Of a stretch of DNA of 64,000 bases, positions 43,521 to 54,027 are shown piece after piece; the stretch's first letter is position 1; the number at the start of each line of letters is the position of its first letter. Made by a program: the position numbers and the translations under genes. The DNA lies in the NCBI GenBank assembly GCA_965229785.1, contig CBDDJS010000001.1, positions 4,526,001 to 4,590,000 of the forward strand. Reading direction: 5' to 3'. This stretch comes from JAWPMT01 sp965229785. Lineage in GTDB: Bacteria > Bacteroidota > Bacteroidia > Cytophagales > Cyclobacteriaceae. The notes below the pieces were generated by a model. That model had not been told where the DNA came from, searched no databases, and saw nothing but the letters and a program-made list of their open reading frames with translations.

Positions 43521-46007
43521 TTAGGGTCTAGAAACCTTCCCTCCCCTTCCTGTTTTTGAAAAAGCCCGGAAAGTCAAATTATCTGAAGCCGGTACCGGAC
43601 TATCATATAAAGCACTCGTAGCGGTGGGCTCGGATCCATCGGTTGTATATCGGATCTCAAATCCCGGAAAATTGATATTTGCTTCTACATTCCCTCCTTC
43701 TGCTTTCACGCCAGGAACAGGGATTCTATAATTCCAGCCACCATACAAATGATCTAATCTCGGCAGTTCTTTATGCCCGATCTGAGAGGCAAAAGGTGTC
43801 CAGTCTTTGTCCAGTCCTACGATCTCTCCCTGATCCATTTTCCATCCGGGCTCACCTTTCCACGCTCTTTCCGCAAAGCCTATCAACTTGGGCAGGATGT
43901 AGTATTCCACCATTTGCCCGTTAAAGACCGTCTCGCTCCAAAGTTGCGCCTGAATACCATAGATATTTCCGCGTCCTTTTTCAGTCAGGATGGTTTGCGT
44001 GGATTCCGCATTGCCACCTTCCTCATAATTGGGTATCGGTAACTGAAAATTATAAGGCATGAATTCAAAAGCTTTTTTTGTATCCACATAACCTGCCCAA
44101 TGCAGCCCTGTCTCTCGGGGATCCCGATCGTAGGAGAGGTCGAAGTACAAATTGGAAGCATTGCACAGTACCACTTCATATCCTTCATTGGCCAGTCGAT
44201 AGCCTTCGTCAGCACGATACCAGATATAAGGGATCATGGACTTATCTTCATAACCCCCTTCATGCTCTTTCTCTACAATTTCCTGCCAGCCCGCCATTCG
44301 GATCCCTTTTGATTTCAACAACTCATTGGCACGGAAGAAGAAATACTCCTGTAGCTGTGAAATCTCCAGGTCTTCGTTCTGAGCCAATAATGCCTCACAA
44401 TTAGGCGAAGCAGTCCATACACCTTTAGGCACCTCATCACCCCCAATGTGAATAATGGGCAGTTCCAGGCCCGCCTGATCATAAATATTGATCAGATTAT
44501 CCACCACTAACCCAATGAAATCATAAGTAGATTCCTGGCAAACATTGATCACATTATCAGGGAAGTTCTGGATCGATAAGTATTCACTTTTATCCTCCGG
44601 ATCAGCCAATCGGTACTGACCATTCCCTGTGGCATCATAATGATGTTCCAGGGCAATGATTGCTGCTCTTGCATGACCTGGCAAGTCAATCTCAGGAATT
44701 ACCTGTATATGATGCGCCGCCGCAAGTTCCAGAATCTCAATCATATCTTGCTGACTGTAATAACCACTTCCATAATTTGAATCTGAATCAGGATCTGGCC
44801 CTGAACCAAATGCCGGATGAATGAAACCTTCTTCATTTTCTGTAAATCCTCTTCTTGCACCTACAGTTGTTAGTTCTGGAATTTCAGGGATCTCCAAACG
44901 CCAGCCTTCATCGTCGGTGAGGTGTAAATGGAACGTATTCACTTTGTAAAAGGCCAACAGCTTCAACGTCTTTTTGACCACTTCCGCCGGAAGGAAGTTT
45001 CTAGAAATATCGAGATGAAAACCCCTGTAGGGAAATGCCGGAGAATCCAATATGCTCACTTGAGGCAAGTTCATGGTGGCTGATCCCGACGTAAAAACCT
45101 CCACAGGAAATAGCGCAATTAGTGACTGTAATCCATAGAATATTCCTGCATTGGAAGAAGCAGTAATGGTAACCTTGCTACCATCAATGTTCAAGGCATA
45201 AGCTTCGGGATTACTGATACTTTCATCTCGGAGCAAATGCACATTAGCTGATTCCGAGCTTGATTCTTCCACTGTCGAACCCAATTCTGATTGAACAAAT
45301 GCTTTGAACCAGGCGGCCTCTGCCTGAAACGATTCCTCCGCGTAGATGGTGAATCCGCCTACCTCAAGGTTGCCCGACTTCCCTCGAACCGATTGAGGGG
45401 AAGGAATGATCTGTGTCTTAGTTCCTTTATCCGAGAAATCATATTTATCATTTTCCTCAAATCGATCTTGTGCGGTAAAGCGAATAGAAGCAGGTATGAG
45501 CTCATTATCAATGGGCAGAATATCAGCTTGCACGAGTTCAGCCTCTTCTTTTTGGTCAAGCTTAATGAAAGGGGTAAATGGCAGAAAATTGGCACTGGTC
45601 ATCACACCTTGCAGGTCCCACTCTAATACCAGTGTGGTGCCCGCCTTTAGGCCACCAAAACCAGCACCGGGGGCAATGCTCCAGAAATCACCTTGTACTC
45701 TGTCCAGAGACAAGCCCTCCCCTATTTCTTTGGTTGCAGGATTCCCGGAAAGTTGGTTGAAGTAGAGCGTCCAACCTGAAGCATCAAGATCTACGGCTCC
45801 CTGATTTTTCAATGTCAGTGCAACAGTTGAGCTCCCATTATCCAGGTCCATGCCGACCACTTCATATTGAAACAAAAGATCTGTTCCTGAAAAGACTTGT
45901 TTCTCTTCACCACAGGAAGCTATCAATAATAAAAGAGTAATGAGCATCAGCACCCTGTCGAATACAGGATTGAGATTTAATACAGGCTTTACATATCTGG
46001 GTTTCAT
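43521..46007 (-). CDS. GH20 beta-N-acetylhexosaminidase, lipoprotein
   Basis: From Met at 46007, about 828 residues; another start (45947) would give MLITLLLLIASC directly. The lipobox LLIASC anchors it. Domains: N-terminal CHB_HEX (VDLDASGWTLYFNQL...), GH20 N-terminal domain, and the GH20 barrel with IIHIGGDEVPKG (catalytic Asp-Glu pair) and the earlier FRGFHLDISRNFL. A CHB_HEX_C-like end follows (IRYTTDGSEPTATSALY). It removes terminal GlcNAc or GalNAc from glycans at the cell surface or in the periplasm. It is divergent from the GH26/sulfatase group. Confidence 0.93.
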   Translation of the reverse strand: MKPRYVKPVLNLNPVFDRVLMLITLLLLIASCGEEKQVFSGTDLLFQYEVVGMDLDNGSSTVALTLKNQGAVDLDASGWTLYFNQLSGNPATKEIGEGLSLDRVQGDFWSIAPGAGFGGLKAGTTLVLEWDLQGVMTSANFLPFTPFIKLDQKEEAELVQADILPIDNELIPASIRFTAQDRFEENDKYDFSDKGTKTQIIPSPQSVRGKSGNLEVGGFTIYAEESFQAEAAWFKAFVQSELGSTVEESSSESANVHLLRDESISNPEAYALNIDGSKVTITASSNAGIFYGLQSLIALFPVEVFTSGSATMNLPQVSILDSPAFPYRGFHLDISRNFLPAEVVKKTLKLLAFYKVNTFHLHLTDDEGWRLEIPEIPELTTVGARRGFTENEEGFIHPAFGSGPDPDSDSNYGSGYYSQQDMIEILELAAAHHIQVIPEIDLPGHARAAIIALEHHYDATGNGQYRLADPEDKSEYLSIQNFPDNVINVCQESTYDFIGLVVDNLINIYDQAGLELPIIHIGGDEVPKGVWTASPNCEALLAQNEDLEISQLQEYFFFRANELLKSKGIRMAGWQEIVEKEHEGGYEDKSMIPYIWYRADEGYRLANEGYEVVLCNASNLYFDLSYDRDPRETGLHWAGYVDTKKAFEFMPYNFQLPIPNYEEGGNAESTQTILTEKGRGNIYGIQAQLWSETVFNGQMVEYYILPKLIGFAERAWKGEPGWKMDQGEIVGLDKDWTPFASQIGHKELPRLDHLYGGWNYRIPVPGVKAEGGNVEANINFPGFEIRYTTDGSEPTATSALYDSPVPASDNLTFRAFSKTGRGGKVSRP

Positions 46008-46221
46008 CAGATCAATGGGTTTTAAAAAATTCAATATAACAGGTCTTCCATTTCAATGTACTCACAAAGGTGGCAGATTGAATGATACCTCGAAGAGAAT
46101 AGGAATAAAGCACCTGCATGCTAGGCCAACGTACTTAAAAAGTAGTACGATTGTTCCACTTCAGGGATGGTCTGAACAATTTTCAGTATTCTTATCGAAA
46201 TAAAATCTCCGGCTGGATTCC

Positions 46222-47409
46222 ATGACGCTTCGACTCTTCTGGTTCACGATGGCCCTTTTCGTTTTGAATACTGTCTATAGTCAAGCTCCTGTCGATCAAA
46301 AAGCCACCCGAAAAACCCGAAACCTACTGACCAACCTTCACACCACTGCAAGTACGGGATTCCTGTTTGGACACGAAGATGCTCAGGCTTATGGCGTCGG
46401 GTGGCGAGATGAATCAAAACCCTCTTCGTCCACTCAATCGGATGTCAAAAAGATTACTGGTTCTTTACCCGCGGTTCATGGATGGGACCTGGGTCGGACC
46501 CTGGATCAGGAAAAGAACATTGACAGTGTTCGATTTGACCACATGGTCCACTGGATCAAAGCAACCTACAAAAGGCGAGGTATCAACACACTCTCATGGC
46601 ACCTGGACAATTTAATCTCTGGCGGCGACAGCTGGGACCGTACAAAAGGAGTTGAACAGCTTCTACCGGGAGGTAATGCCCATCAACAACTCATACGCCA
46701 CCTGGATCTGCTTGCAGAGTTCATTGATCAATGCAGAATCAATGGCGTACGAATTCCCTTGATTTTCAGACCCTGGCATGAGCACAACGGCAACTGGTTC
46801 TGGTGGGGCAAAGGCAACCTAACCGAAACACAGTACATTCAATTGTTTCGATTTACGGTAGACTATCTAAGAAATACTAAAAAAATCCATAACCTGCTCA
46901 TTTGCTTCTCTCCTGACCGGGGAGCCTTCAAACTCAACAAGAAGGCTAAAGAAAACTACCTCTATGGCTATCCGGGAGATGATTATGTGGACATTATCGG
47001 CCTTGATAACTATGTTGACGTTGGACGGTCTTCCAATCTCTTATCGAGGAAGAAGCAACGTTCTCATTTCATTGAAAGTCTGCAACTGATCACACGAATC
47101 GCTCAGGACAAAGGTAAAGTGGCGGCATTGACGGAAACGGGGCTGGAGGGTGTAAAGAAACCCAATTGGTTTACAGAATTCCTACTCAATCCCATCAGGG
47201 AGAATACTGAGAGCATTCAAATAGCATGGGTCTTACTTTGGCGAAATGCGAACAAAGAACATCATTATGTTGCTTATCCCGGACATAGTAGCGAAGCAGA
47301 CTTCCTCAACTTTTCTCAAGATGCGGCGGTCTTTTTTGAATCCGACCTAAACAATCCATACCGGAATGGTGCGATGCTTCGACCACTTAAAAACGATCCC
47401 GCACCATGA
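46222..47409 (+). CDS. GH26 endo-beta-mannanase-type enzyme
   Basis: 395 residues with a signal peptide (about 1-20, ending VYSQA). The GH26 barrel shows RPWHEHNGNWFWWG (acid/base Glu187) and ALTETGLEG (nucleophile Glu305), plus GWDLGRT and SWHLDN, which bind the substrate. GH26 proteins split beta-1,4-mannan, or beta-1,3/1,4 xylan in some cases. The stop overlaps the start of the sulfatase by four bases, so the two are translationally coupled, hinting at a sulfated mannan-type substrate (inference). Confidence 0.93.
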   Translation: MTLRLFWFTMALFVLNTVYSQAPVDQKATRKTRNLLTNLHTTASTGFLFGHEDAQAYGVGWRDESKPSSSTQSDVKKITGSLPAVHGWDLGRTLDQEKNIDSVRFDHMVHWIKATYKRRGINTLSWHLDNLISGGDSWDRTKGVEQLLPGGNAHQQLIRHLDLLAEFIDQCRINGVRIPLIFRPWHEHNGNWFWWGKGNLTETQYIQLFRFTVDYLRNTKKIHNLLICFSPDRGAFKLNKKAKENYLYGYPGDDYVDIIGLDNYVDVGRSSNLLSRKKQRSHFIESLQLITRIAQDKGKVAALTETGLEGVKKPNWFTEFLLNPIRENTESIQIAWVLLWRNANKEHHYVAYPGHSSEADFLNFSQDAAVFFESDLNNPYRNGAMLRPLKNDPAP

Positions 47410-49142
47410 GAGGAATCTATCTTTTATTAATCTTCGGGACCTTGCTTATGGCCGGCTGTCAGGTAGATCCAGGCAATCAACCACGAATGAACGTTATTCT
47501 GATCATTACCGATGATCAGGGATACGGAGATCTGGCATTTCATGGAAATCCAGTGATCGAAACCCCTGTTTTAGATCAGTTGTCAAAGGAATCTGCCGAG
47601 TTCACACGGTTCTATGTTTCGCCGGTTTGCGCACCTACCCGGGCCAGTTTATTAACGGGGAGATATCACTTACGAACAGGTACGTCGTGGGTAACCCATC
47701 GAAAAGAAGTCATGCGAGCCGAGGAAGTGACTTTAGCTGAGATGTTCAAAGAAAATGGTTATCGTACCGGTTTATTCGGGAAATGGCACAATGGCAAACA
47801 ATATCCTCACGATCCCATCGGGCAGGGTTTTGATCAGTTCGTGGGCTTCAAGGATGGTCATCTTAACAATTACTTTGATCCGGTCCTGACTTATCAATTT
47901 GAAGAGAAAAGAACAGAAGGCTATGCAACCGACATCATAACGGATGAAGCCCTTGCCTTTATCGACGATCAACATGAGCCATTTTTTTCCATGATCTCCT
48001 ACAACACCCCTCACAGTCCGTTTCAAGTGGATGATCAATACTTTGATAAGTACAAAGCCAAAGGCTTAAGTGACAAGGACGCCTCGGTTTATGGGATGGT
48101 GGAAAACATTGATGACAATATTGGAAGAATCAGAGATCACCTAAAGGCCACAGGGCTAGCCAAAAACACTTTACTCATATTCATGACTGATAATGGCCCT
48201 AATGGATGGCGTTTCAACAATGGGCTGAAAGGCAGAAAAGCCCACGTGGATGAGGGAGGGGTTCGGGTCCCATTCATGATCCACAACCCACAAAGGCCTG
48301 AATGGAATCGACTGAAAGTGACACAAATGGCCGCTCACATCGATGTATTGCCCACGCTTACTGACTTACTCAATTTAACACTGCCTAAAGGAGTTGAAGT
48401 AGATGGTATTAGCCTTACGCCCGTGCTTTCAGGTGAAAAACTAAAAGAGCGATACTTCTTTACCCATCAGGTCTCCTGGGATTTTGACACCATACCAGGC
48501 GCCATAAGAAATGATGCTTATGTCCTGACACGCAAACAAACCGGAGATGAATTGTATGACTTGCTGAATGATTCCGTTCAGCAACATGACCTGATCGCAG
48601 AGAAGCCAGTACTCGCGAAAGAAATGGCGCGAGAATATAAACGATGGTTGACAGCAGTTACTGCCAATGGTTTAGTCCCCCCTCCTACTGAAGTAGGGCA
48701 TGCTAACATTCCCATGGTGGAATTTCCTGCTCCTGACGCTTCTGATGTCACTCATTTAACATTCAACGGCAAAAGTGGATGGGCCAATGACTGGTTTACG
48801 GGATGGCAAAAAGGATCACAAGCCACCTGGAACATGCAAGTTGTTGCTGCGATGAGTTATGAGGTTTATCTGGAACTCTCAACTCCTTCAGTCATTAACG
48901 GGCTTTCGGTGATATGTGGAGATCAAACATTATCGCTTCAACTGGAATCGCCCGCTATTGCCAAAGATGTCCCTAATCAGGATCGCGTCTTACGCGGTGA
49001 GGTAGAAGAAAAAACCTGGCCCCTGGTTCATTTGGGCACACTGCCTTTTAAATCAGGAGATCATCAATTGACATTACGAGCTGATCTACCTATGGACAGC
49101 TTACTGGAAGTAAAGTCCATTAAACTGATCCCAACCAGCTGA
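47406..49142 (+). CDS. Formylglycine-dependent sulfatase, lipoprotein
   Basis: 578 residues with lipobox LMAGC (Cys18). The family signature CAPTR (Cys75, C-x-P-x-R) is the site modified to formylglycine; ITDDQGYGD, HYHLRTGT and GKWHNGK are further conserved metal and substrate segments, and MTDNGPNGW precedes the C-terminal part. The last 130 residues form a separate beta-rich domain (TFNGKSGWANDWFTGW). Positioned after GH26 with a four-base overlap and followed by the TIM-barrel gene. Confidence 0.95.
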   Translation: MRGIYLLLIFGTLLMAGCQVDPGNQPRMNVILIITDDQGYGDLAFHGNPVIETPVLDQLSKESAEFTRFYVSPVCAPTRASLLTGRYHLRTGTSWVTHRKEVMRAEEVTLAEMFKENGYRTGLFGKWHNGKQYPHDPIGQGFDQFVGFKDGHLNNYFDPVLTYQFEEKRTEGYATDIITDEALAFIDDQHEPFFSMISYNTPHSPFQVDDQYFDKYKAKGLSDKDASVYGMVENIDDNIGRIRDHLKATGLAKNTLLIFMTDNGPNGWRFNNGLKGRKAHVDEGGVRVPFMIHNPQRPEWNRLKVTQMAAHIDVLPTLTDLLNLTLPKGVEVDGISLTPVLSGEKLKERYFFTHQVSWDFDTIPGAIRNDAYVLTRKQTGDELYDLLNDSVQQHDLIAEKPVLAKEMAREYKRWLTAVTANGLVPPPTEVGHANIPMVEFPAPDASDVTHLTFNGKSGWANDWFTGWQKGSQATWNMQVVAAMSYEVYLELSTPSVINGLSVICGDQTLSLQLESPAIAKDVPNQDRVLRGEVEEKTWPLVHLGTLPFKSGDHQLTLRADLPMDSLLEVKSIKLIPTS

Positions 49143-49195
49143 AAGAATAACATGAATTTCATAGAATCCAATTTTTTGACATAACCGAAAAAGAT

Positions 49196-50254
49196 ATGAT
49201 AAACTCCCGACGAAAATCCATCAAAAAAATAGGCACCGGTCTGGTGGCTATCCCAACTCTAATGAGTTCTTCTGCTTTGTTATCCGCATGTGGCGGCGGC
49301 ACCAAAGAACAATCAGCAGTTGCAGAAGCTCAGGTCGAGGAAGCTGCGAGCCTCTTTTTTAGTATTTCACTAGCCCAATGGTCATTGAATAAGTCTTTCT
49401 TTGGCGCCCAAAGAAACAGTCCTGACTGGTGGCAAAAATTCGCAGATGCCCTTGATAATGATCCTGACTCGGTTTTGCAAGGAGAGCTCGACCCTAAGAA
49501 TTTCCCGCGGATCGCAAAAGAACAATTTGGTATTTCCGCCATAGAATATGTCAACACTTTCTTCTACGCTCACGCTGAAAACACTGAGTATCTCTCTGCG
49601 TTGAAGCAGCAATGTGACGACAATGGGGTTTCCAGTCAGCTAATCATGTGCGACCGATTGGGTAACCTGGGAGATGCTGATGAAAGTGCCCGGATCAAAG
49701 CGGTAGAAAATCATTATAAATGGGTAAATGCCGCAAAGTACCTCGGATGTCATTCGATCAGAGTCAATGCAGCTGGACAAGGTACTGCAGAAGAAGTGAA
49801 AGCTGCTGCTGTTGATGGGCTGGGGCGTCTGAGTGAATATGGTGCTCAGAATGGCATCAACATCATTGTGGAAAATCATGGCGGATACTCATCTAACGGC
49901 GCCTGGTTGGCAGATGTGATGAAACAAGTCAATAGCCCTTATTGTGGTACGCTTCCTGATTTTGGCAACTTCTGCATCGATCGAGGCCCAGACGGCTGTA
50001 AGGAAGAATACGATCGTTATATCGGTACCAAAGAGCTTATGCCTTATGCCAAAGGAGTAAGTGCGAAAGCTCACTCATTCGACGCTGAAGGCAATGAAAA
50101 GTCAACCGATTTCGTGAAAATGCTTCAAATTGTGAAAGACGCGGGATTCACAGGCTATGTAGGCATAGAATACGAAGGAGACGAACTTTCCGAGCCTGAT
50201 GGCATCAACGCTACGAAGGCCCTATTGGAAAAAGCAGGTGCTAAAGTCTCATAA
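49196..50254 (+). CDS. Xylose-isomerase-like TIM-barrel protein (sugar phosphate isomerase/epimerase type)
   Basis: 352 residues. The start RRKSIKKIGTGLVAIPTLM has twin Arg, and SALLSAC a lipobox, suggesting export, perhaps by the Tat route. The barrel has IEYVNTFFY, NIIVENHGGY, GTLPDFGNF and GYVGIEYEGD, the metal-binding Glu/Asp positions of the AP-endonuclease-2 type barrel. Exported versions are common next to sulfatases and glycosidases. It is the last gene before a terminator at 50321. Confidence 0.85.
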   Translation: MINSRRKSIKKIGTGLVAIPTLMSSSALLSACGGGTKEQSAVAEAQVEEAASLFFSISLAQWSLNKSFFGAQRNSPDWWQKFADALDNDPDSVLQGELDPKNFPRIAKEQFGISAIEYVNTFFYAHAENTEYLSALKQQCDDNGVSSQLIMCDRLGNLGDADESARIKAVENHYKWVNAAKYLGCHSIRVNAAGQGTAEEVKAAAVDGLGRLSEYGAQNGINIIVENHGGYSSNGAWLADVMKQVNSPYCGTLPDFGNFCIDRGPDGCKEEYDRYIGTKELMPYAKGVSAKAHSFDAEGNEKSTDFVKMLQIVKDAGFTGYVGIEYEGDELSEPDGINATKALLEKAGAKVS

Positions 50255-50320
50255 GCACTAATCCGGTGTTGTCAGTTTAAGAAATTCAAAACGAGGCAAT
50301 ATCCACATTATGAATAAATC

Positions 50321-50353
50321 AAAAACCGACATAATTGATAATGTCGGTTTTTT
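50321..50353 (+). terminator. Intrinsic terminator after the GH26-sulfatase-isomerase group
   Basis: AAAAACCGACAT (50321-50332) pairs with ATGTCGGTTTTT (50341-50352) around an eight-base loop, and the run of T continues. It follows the isomerase gene by 66 bases. Confidence 0.9.
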
Positions 50354-50509
50354 AATACTTATGGTGCACAGTTCGTGAGAATCGCTAGCAATGACTGGAT
50401 CTGCTATCGATCTCAGGCCTCGAGGATAGAAACACAATTCTCTAAAAATATGGCCCCGTTTATTGTGTAGACCGGTTTCTTGAGGAAGACGGATGGCTTT
50501 TAGATGGGG

Positions 50510-50914
50510 TTAAGCTACCGATTCTTCCAAATAAGGATCTACGGCATCCACAATCCAGTTTCGGCTTACCTGCTCCCAATCCGTCGTTTTAGAAGCATCA
50601 ATAAATCGTTTGGTATCAATCACATGAGATTCCTTAGAAAGTCTCCGGAATTGCATGACCAGGATCGTACTATTGACGACCGTCACCGATCTTGTCAGTC
50701 TGTGCGCAACGATTTCTTGTGAGGAGGTGATAATGGCCTGGCTTTCCGGTCCAAGCGGCTTCAATTCCCTCATATCGACAAGGATCCCAAATTTCTCTGG
50801 TAGGATTGGTATAATTTCGATCATTTCATCTTTGTAGGCCTGCGCTTCTTCTTTAGACAGGTGCCCCGACAGGGTGAGTTTAAACCCAAAATCTGTTACT
50901 TCAATTTTATACAT
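50510..50914 (-). CDS. SpoIIAA/STAS-like protein
   Basis: 134 residues. The start MYKIEVTDFGFKLTLSGHL and the central GILVDMRELKPLGPES have the beta-alpha pattern of STAS-like (SpoIIAA-like) domains, usually small binding modules in stress and lipid-related functions. It is a single gene between two non-coding gaps of about 250 bases. Confidence in the family is moderate. Confidence 0.6.
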   Translation of the reverse strand: MYKIEVTDFGFKLTLSGHLSKEEAQAYKDEMIEIIPILPEKFGILVDMRELKPLGPESQAIITSSQEIVAHRLTRSVTVVNSTILVMQFRRLSKESHVIDTKRFIDASKTTDWEQVSRNWIVDAVDPYLEESVA

Positions 50915-51169
50915 AATAGTTAGTCAACATGGTTAAGACTAAAGGTAAAAGCAGTTGTCAGACTTCCATGTTGTAGCCGACCGAAGTTTAATATTGGGCG
51001 CTGAGGGAGTACTATTCGATTTAAATGAATCAAAATACCTGGCGGTAGTACCGTTGTTGTACTCTATAAATCCAGGAGGTCCATTACTTTACTAATCTCT
51101 TGAGAGATAATGGGTTGACGAATTATCAGCACGTCTTTATTGATCGAAATTTTTACGACATTGCAGGGC

Positions 51170-52057
51170 ATGGATTCCACTCAATTCTTAAATACTGAAA
51201 GATTATCGATACGATCCTTAGAAGAAAATGACGCTTCATTTATTTTAGAATTAGTCAACACGAAAGGTTGGCTCACCTTTATTGGCGATAGAAATATTGG
51301 AAATGAAAAAGAGGCGCTGGGATATATTCAAAAGATCATAGCCAATCAAAACATTACCTATTGGGTCATCCAACTAGAAAGTGCAAAAATTGGTGTTATC
51401 ACTTTGATCAAAAGGGATCATTTACCTTTTCATGATCTTGGCTTTGCCTTTTTACCTGAATTTCAAGGTTTGGGTTATGCCCACGAAGCCGCAAATACCA
51501 TTTTGGACCAGATCATAGAAACCTCAGATTTTTCCACGGTACTGGCGATCACCATGCCAAATAACCTCAATTCCATTCGATTGATTGAGAAATTGGGATT
51601 CTCATATGAAAAAACAGAAGTAATCAATGAGGAAACATCAAGCGTTTATCACCTGAATTTAGATAAACTGAAAATTGATCGTGTGATCAAAGAGTTCTTC
51701 AGTGCCTTTACCAATAAGGATACAAAACCTCGATTAAGCCTGATCTATGATACGTGCTTAGATCAGGCCATTATCATAAAAAATACTGATGGCTCATGTG
51801 AAACTTACGATTTACCCAATTTTATTGCCCCCAGGCAGGCCTTACTGACCAACGGAGAACTTCAGCATTTTGAAGAATACGAAACAGTGGAAAAGACAAT
51901 CATTACCAGAAACATTGCTCAAAGGTTTTCTCAATATCAAAAAGAGGGGGTGCTTAACAATCAGCCCTTTACTCAAAGAGGAAACAAAATGTTCCAATTG
52001 ATCAAGAAAAACTCAAAATGGAAAATTTGCAATGTCATCTGGGATGACGAATCATAA
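51170..52057 (+). CDS. GNAT acetyltransferase fused to an NTF2-like domain
   Basis: From ATG 51170, 295 residues. The first 160 are a RimJ/RimL-type N-acetyltransferase: TERLSIRSLEENDASFIL, DLGFAFLPEFQGLGYAHEA (acetyl-CoA loop) and NLNSIRLIEKLGFSYE. The rest (RVIKEFFSAFTNKDTKPRLSLIYD ... MFQLIKKNSKWKICNVIWDD) looks like a DUF4440/NTF2-type fold. The fusion is unusual and could target one small molecule for acetylation. No neighbours suggest the substrate. Confidence 0.85.
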   Translation: MDSTQFLNTERLSIRSLEENDASFILELVNTKGWLTFIGDRNIGNEKEALGYIQKIIANQNITYWVIQLESAKIGVITLIKRDHLPFHDLGFAFLPEFQGLGYAHEAANTILDQIIETSDFSTVLAITMPNNLNSIRLIEKLGFSYEKTEVINEETSSVYHLNLDKLKIDRVIKEFFSAFTNKDTKPRLSLIYDTCLDQAIIIKNTDGSCETYDLPNFIAPRQALLTNGELQHFEEYETVEKTIITRNIAQRFSQYQKEGVLNNQPFTQRGNKMFQLIKKNSKWKICNVIWDDES

Positions 52058-52226
52058 ATGCTACGATTGGGTCCCCCAATTCAGTGTAATTCCGGACCCT
52101 CGGCTCCCGTTTCGAATACCTAAAACATGCTACTGCCTTGTGTTCGCCTTATCAGGAAGGTGCTGGCCCCACGGAATAGGATTGCAATTATTCCATGCTT
52201 TGAATAACATTGTCAAAAATCAAATC

Positions 52227-53995
52227 ATGCTAAAGAAAGTCATCCTCTTTCTATTCCTACTGATCAAAATGGGATCTGTAGCCCATGTTAGCGCTCAGGA
52301 TTACGATAGAAGGATATCTCTGAGTACCTGGATAGAGGAGATGAAAAGCAACAAGGACTCTGTTTATCACCTTAGTAACACAGAAATTTACTACGACGAA
52401 AAAGCAGACACGCTGTATGCCTGGTGGCGGCCCCGAACCCCCGAGGAAGACACCATTCCCAGAGAAGAAATACACATTCATTCCACCGTTCAATTGATCA
52501 ATTGTAAACTCCCTGAGCAATCTACCGTCGTTTTAGGTAATCTCACTATTCATGGAAATTTTTCACTTACATCATGCAAGGGAGCAAGTCAGGTGATCTT
52601 TTACAACTGCACTTTTCATGATGGATTCGATGTTAGAAATTCAGACCTGGGCGCCTTTCAATTCCTCACAGTGACATTCTTCAGAGAATCGCTGTTTCAG
52701 AATTACAAATCAACGTTTTGTCCTTCAGCAATTGCACGCTTTCAACCAAAGCTACTTTACCAGACACTCCGTTCAATTACGGATTCGAACAAGAGGATCA
52801 ACCTTATCAATATTTGCTTGTCATCAGGCAGAATGAAAAAAAGATCAACAGGCTTGGTCTGAGCAATTGTAAAATATCAGCAACAGAGGTTACCCCTGTG
52901 ATGGTGTTAAGCGGCGGAATTTATGACATCATTTATTTTGATGAAATCGACTTCAAAGAGACCATCGTGGATTTTGACGGTTGCTCTGTCAAAGAAGCCT
53001 TTGCCATACAAAACTGCAAGTTCAACCAACCCATTAGTGCCAATCAGTTTAATTTCCCGATAAACAATACTTCTTTTTACTGGGATCAAATTAAAAATGA
53101 AGGAATTGGCTTGTATTTCGACTATGCCCAACCTCCATTTCATTATCAAACTGATAGCCTGGTCTCAGATATTTATGTTTTCAATGCCCTAAAAAGCACC
53201 TATAGCAAATTTCACTCCATGTACCGAACTCAGGGAGATATTGAATCTGCCAATGCCTCTTACATCCAAATGAAAGATATGGAGACTGGAAAGTATCGGT
53301 ACCAATATCAACAAAACCCCGACCTCCAGTCCTGGTTCAACTGGCGGCTCAATCAATTTTTAAAACACTTCTCTGCTTATGGTACAAGTCCGGTGAAGTC
53401 ATTGATCTTCTCCATGTGGACCATTCTTATTTTTGCAGCACTTTACTTCTTCTTTCCCAGCGACTGGGATCAAATCGATCGGAAATTTCTAATAGGCCAG
53501 CACCGCAAGCTCCTGGAATATTTTCGTTCGGAGCAGAGGTTGGAGGACTTCTATTCCGAAGAACATAAGGAGCTTTTCCTGTCATTTGAGGAATACAAAA
53601 AGGAATTACACCAAAACAAGACGTTGGTGCCTGCTATTATCCTTGTGTTAGGTAGACCACTGTATTTGATGTCAGTGATCAAACACAAAAGCCTGACCTT
53701 TTTCTACCGACGTATAGAAGTGTTGAAAGGTCGATGGATTGATCTAAATCCTAAACGCAAAACCTATATATCCATAGTAACAGTCATATCGATAACCATC
53801 TACGCACTATACCTGATCACCATCCGAACACTCAATTCTGTTACATTAAGTATCAACGTTTTTTCAACGCTCGGCTTTGGCGCCATTCCGGTTCAGGGGA
53901 TTACCCGGTATATTACGATATTGGAGGGTTTTATTGGTTGGTTTCTCCTCAGTATCTTTAGCGTTTCCCTAATCAGCCAGGTGTTGCAGAGTTAA
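52227..53995 (+). pseudogene. Pentapeptide-like ion channel gene with a -1 frameshift near 52718
   Basis: The first part (from 52227) starts with a signal peptide (LKKVILFLFLLIKMGSVA) and runs to about 52719 in one frame; from there the same protein continues one frame over, from LSFSNCTLSTKATL to 53995. Adding one T to the TTTT run at 52716-52719 would restore an uninterrupted chain of about 590 residues. The joined protein has repeat-like Cys/Asn/Phe strands (CKGASQVIFYNCTFHDG), then a large domain and two membrane spans at the end, the last with STLGFGAIPV, a K+-channel-like pore motif. It may be a disrupted gene, a sequencing error or a programmed shift. Confidence 0.7.
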
Positions 53996-54027
53996 GGAAA
54001 CACTTGAATCAGCATTCGTGATGTTTA

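Noticed and set aside
43334..43531. 65-codon frame as a possible missing output domain of the TPR protein
   Set aside because: It overlaps the TPR gene in another frame and has no HTH or kinase pattern.
45291..45765. Several plus-strand frames of 60-119 codons antisense to GH20
   Set aside because: Shadows of the GH20 gene.
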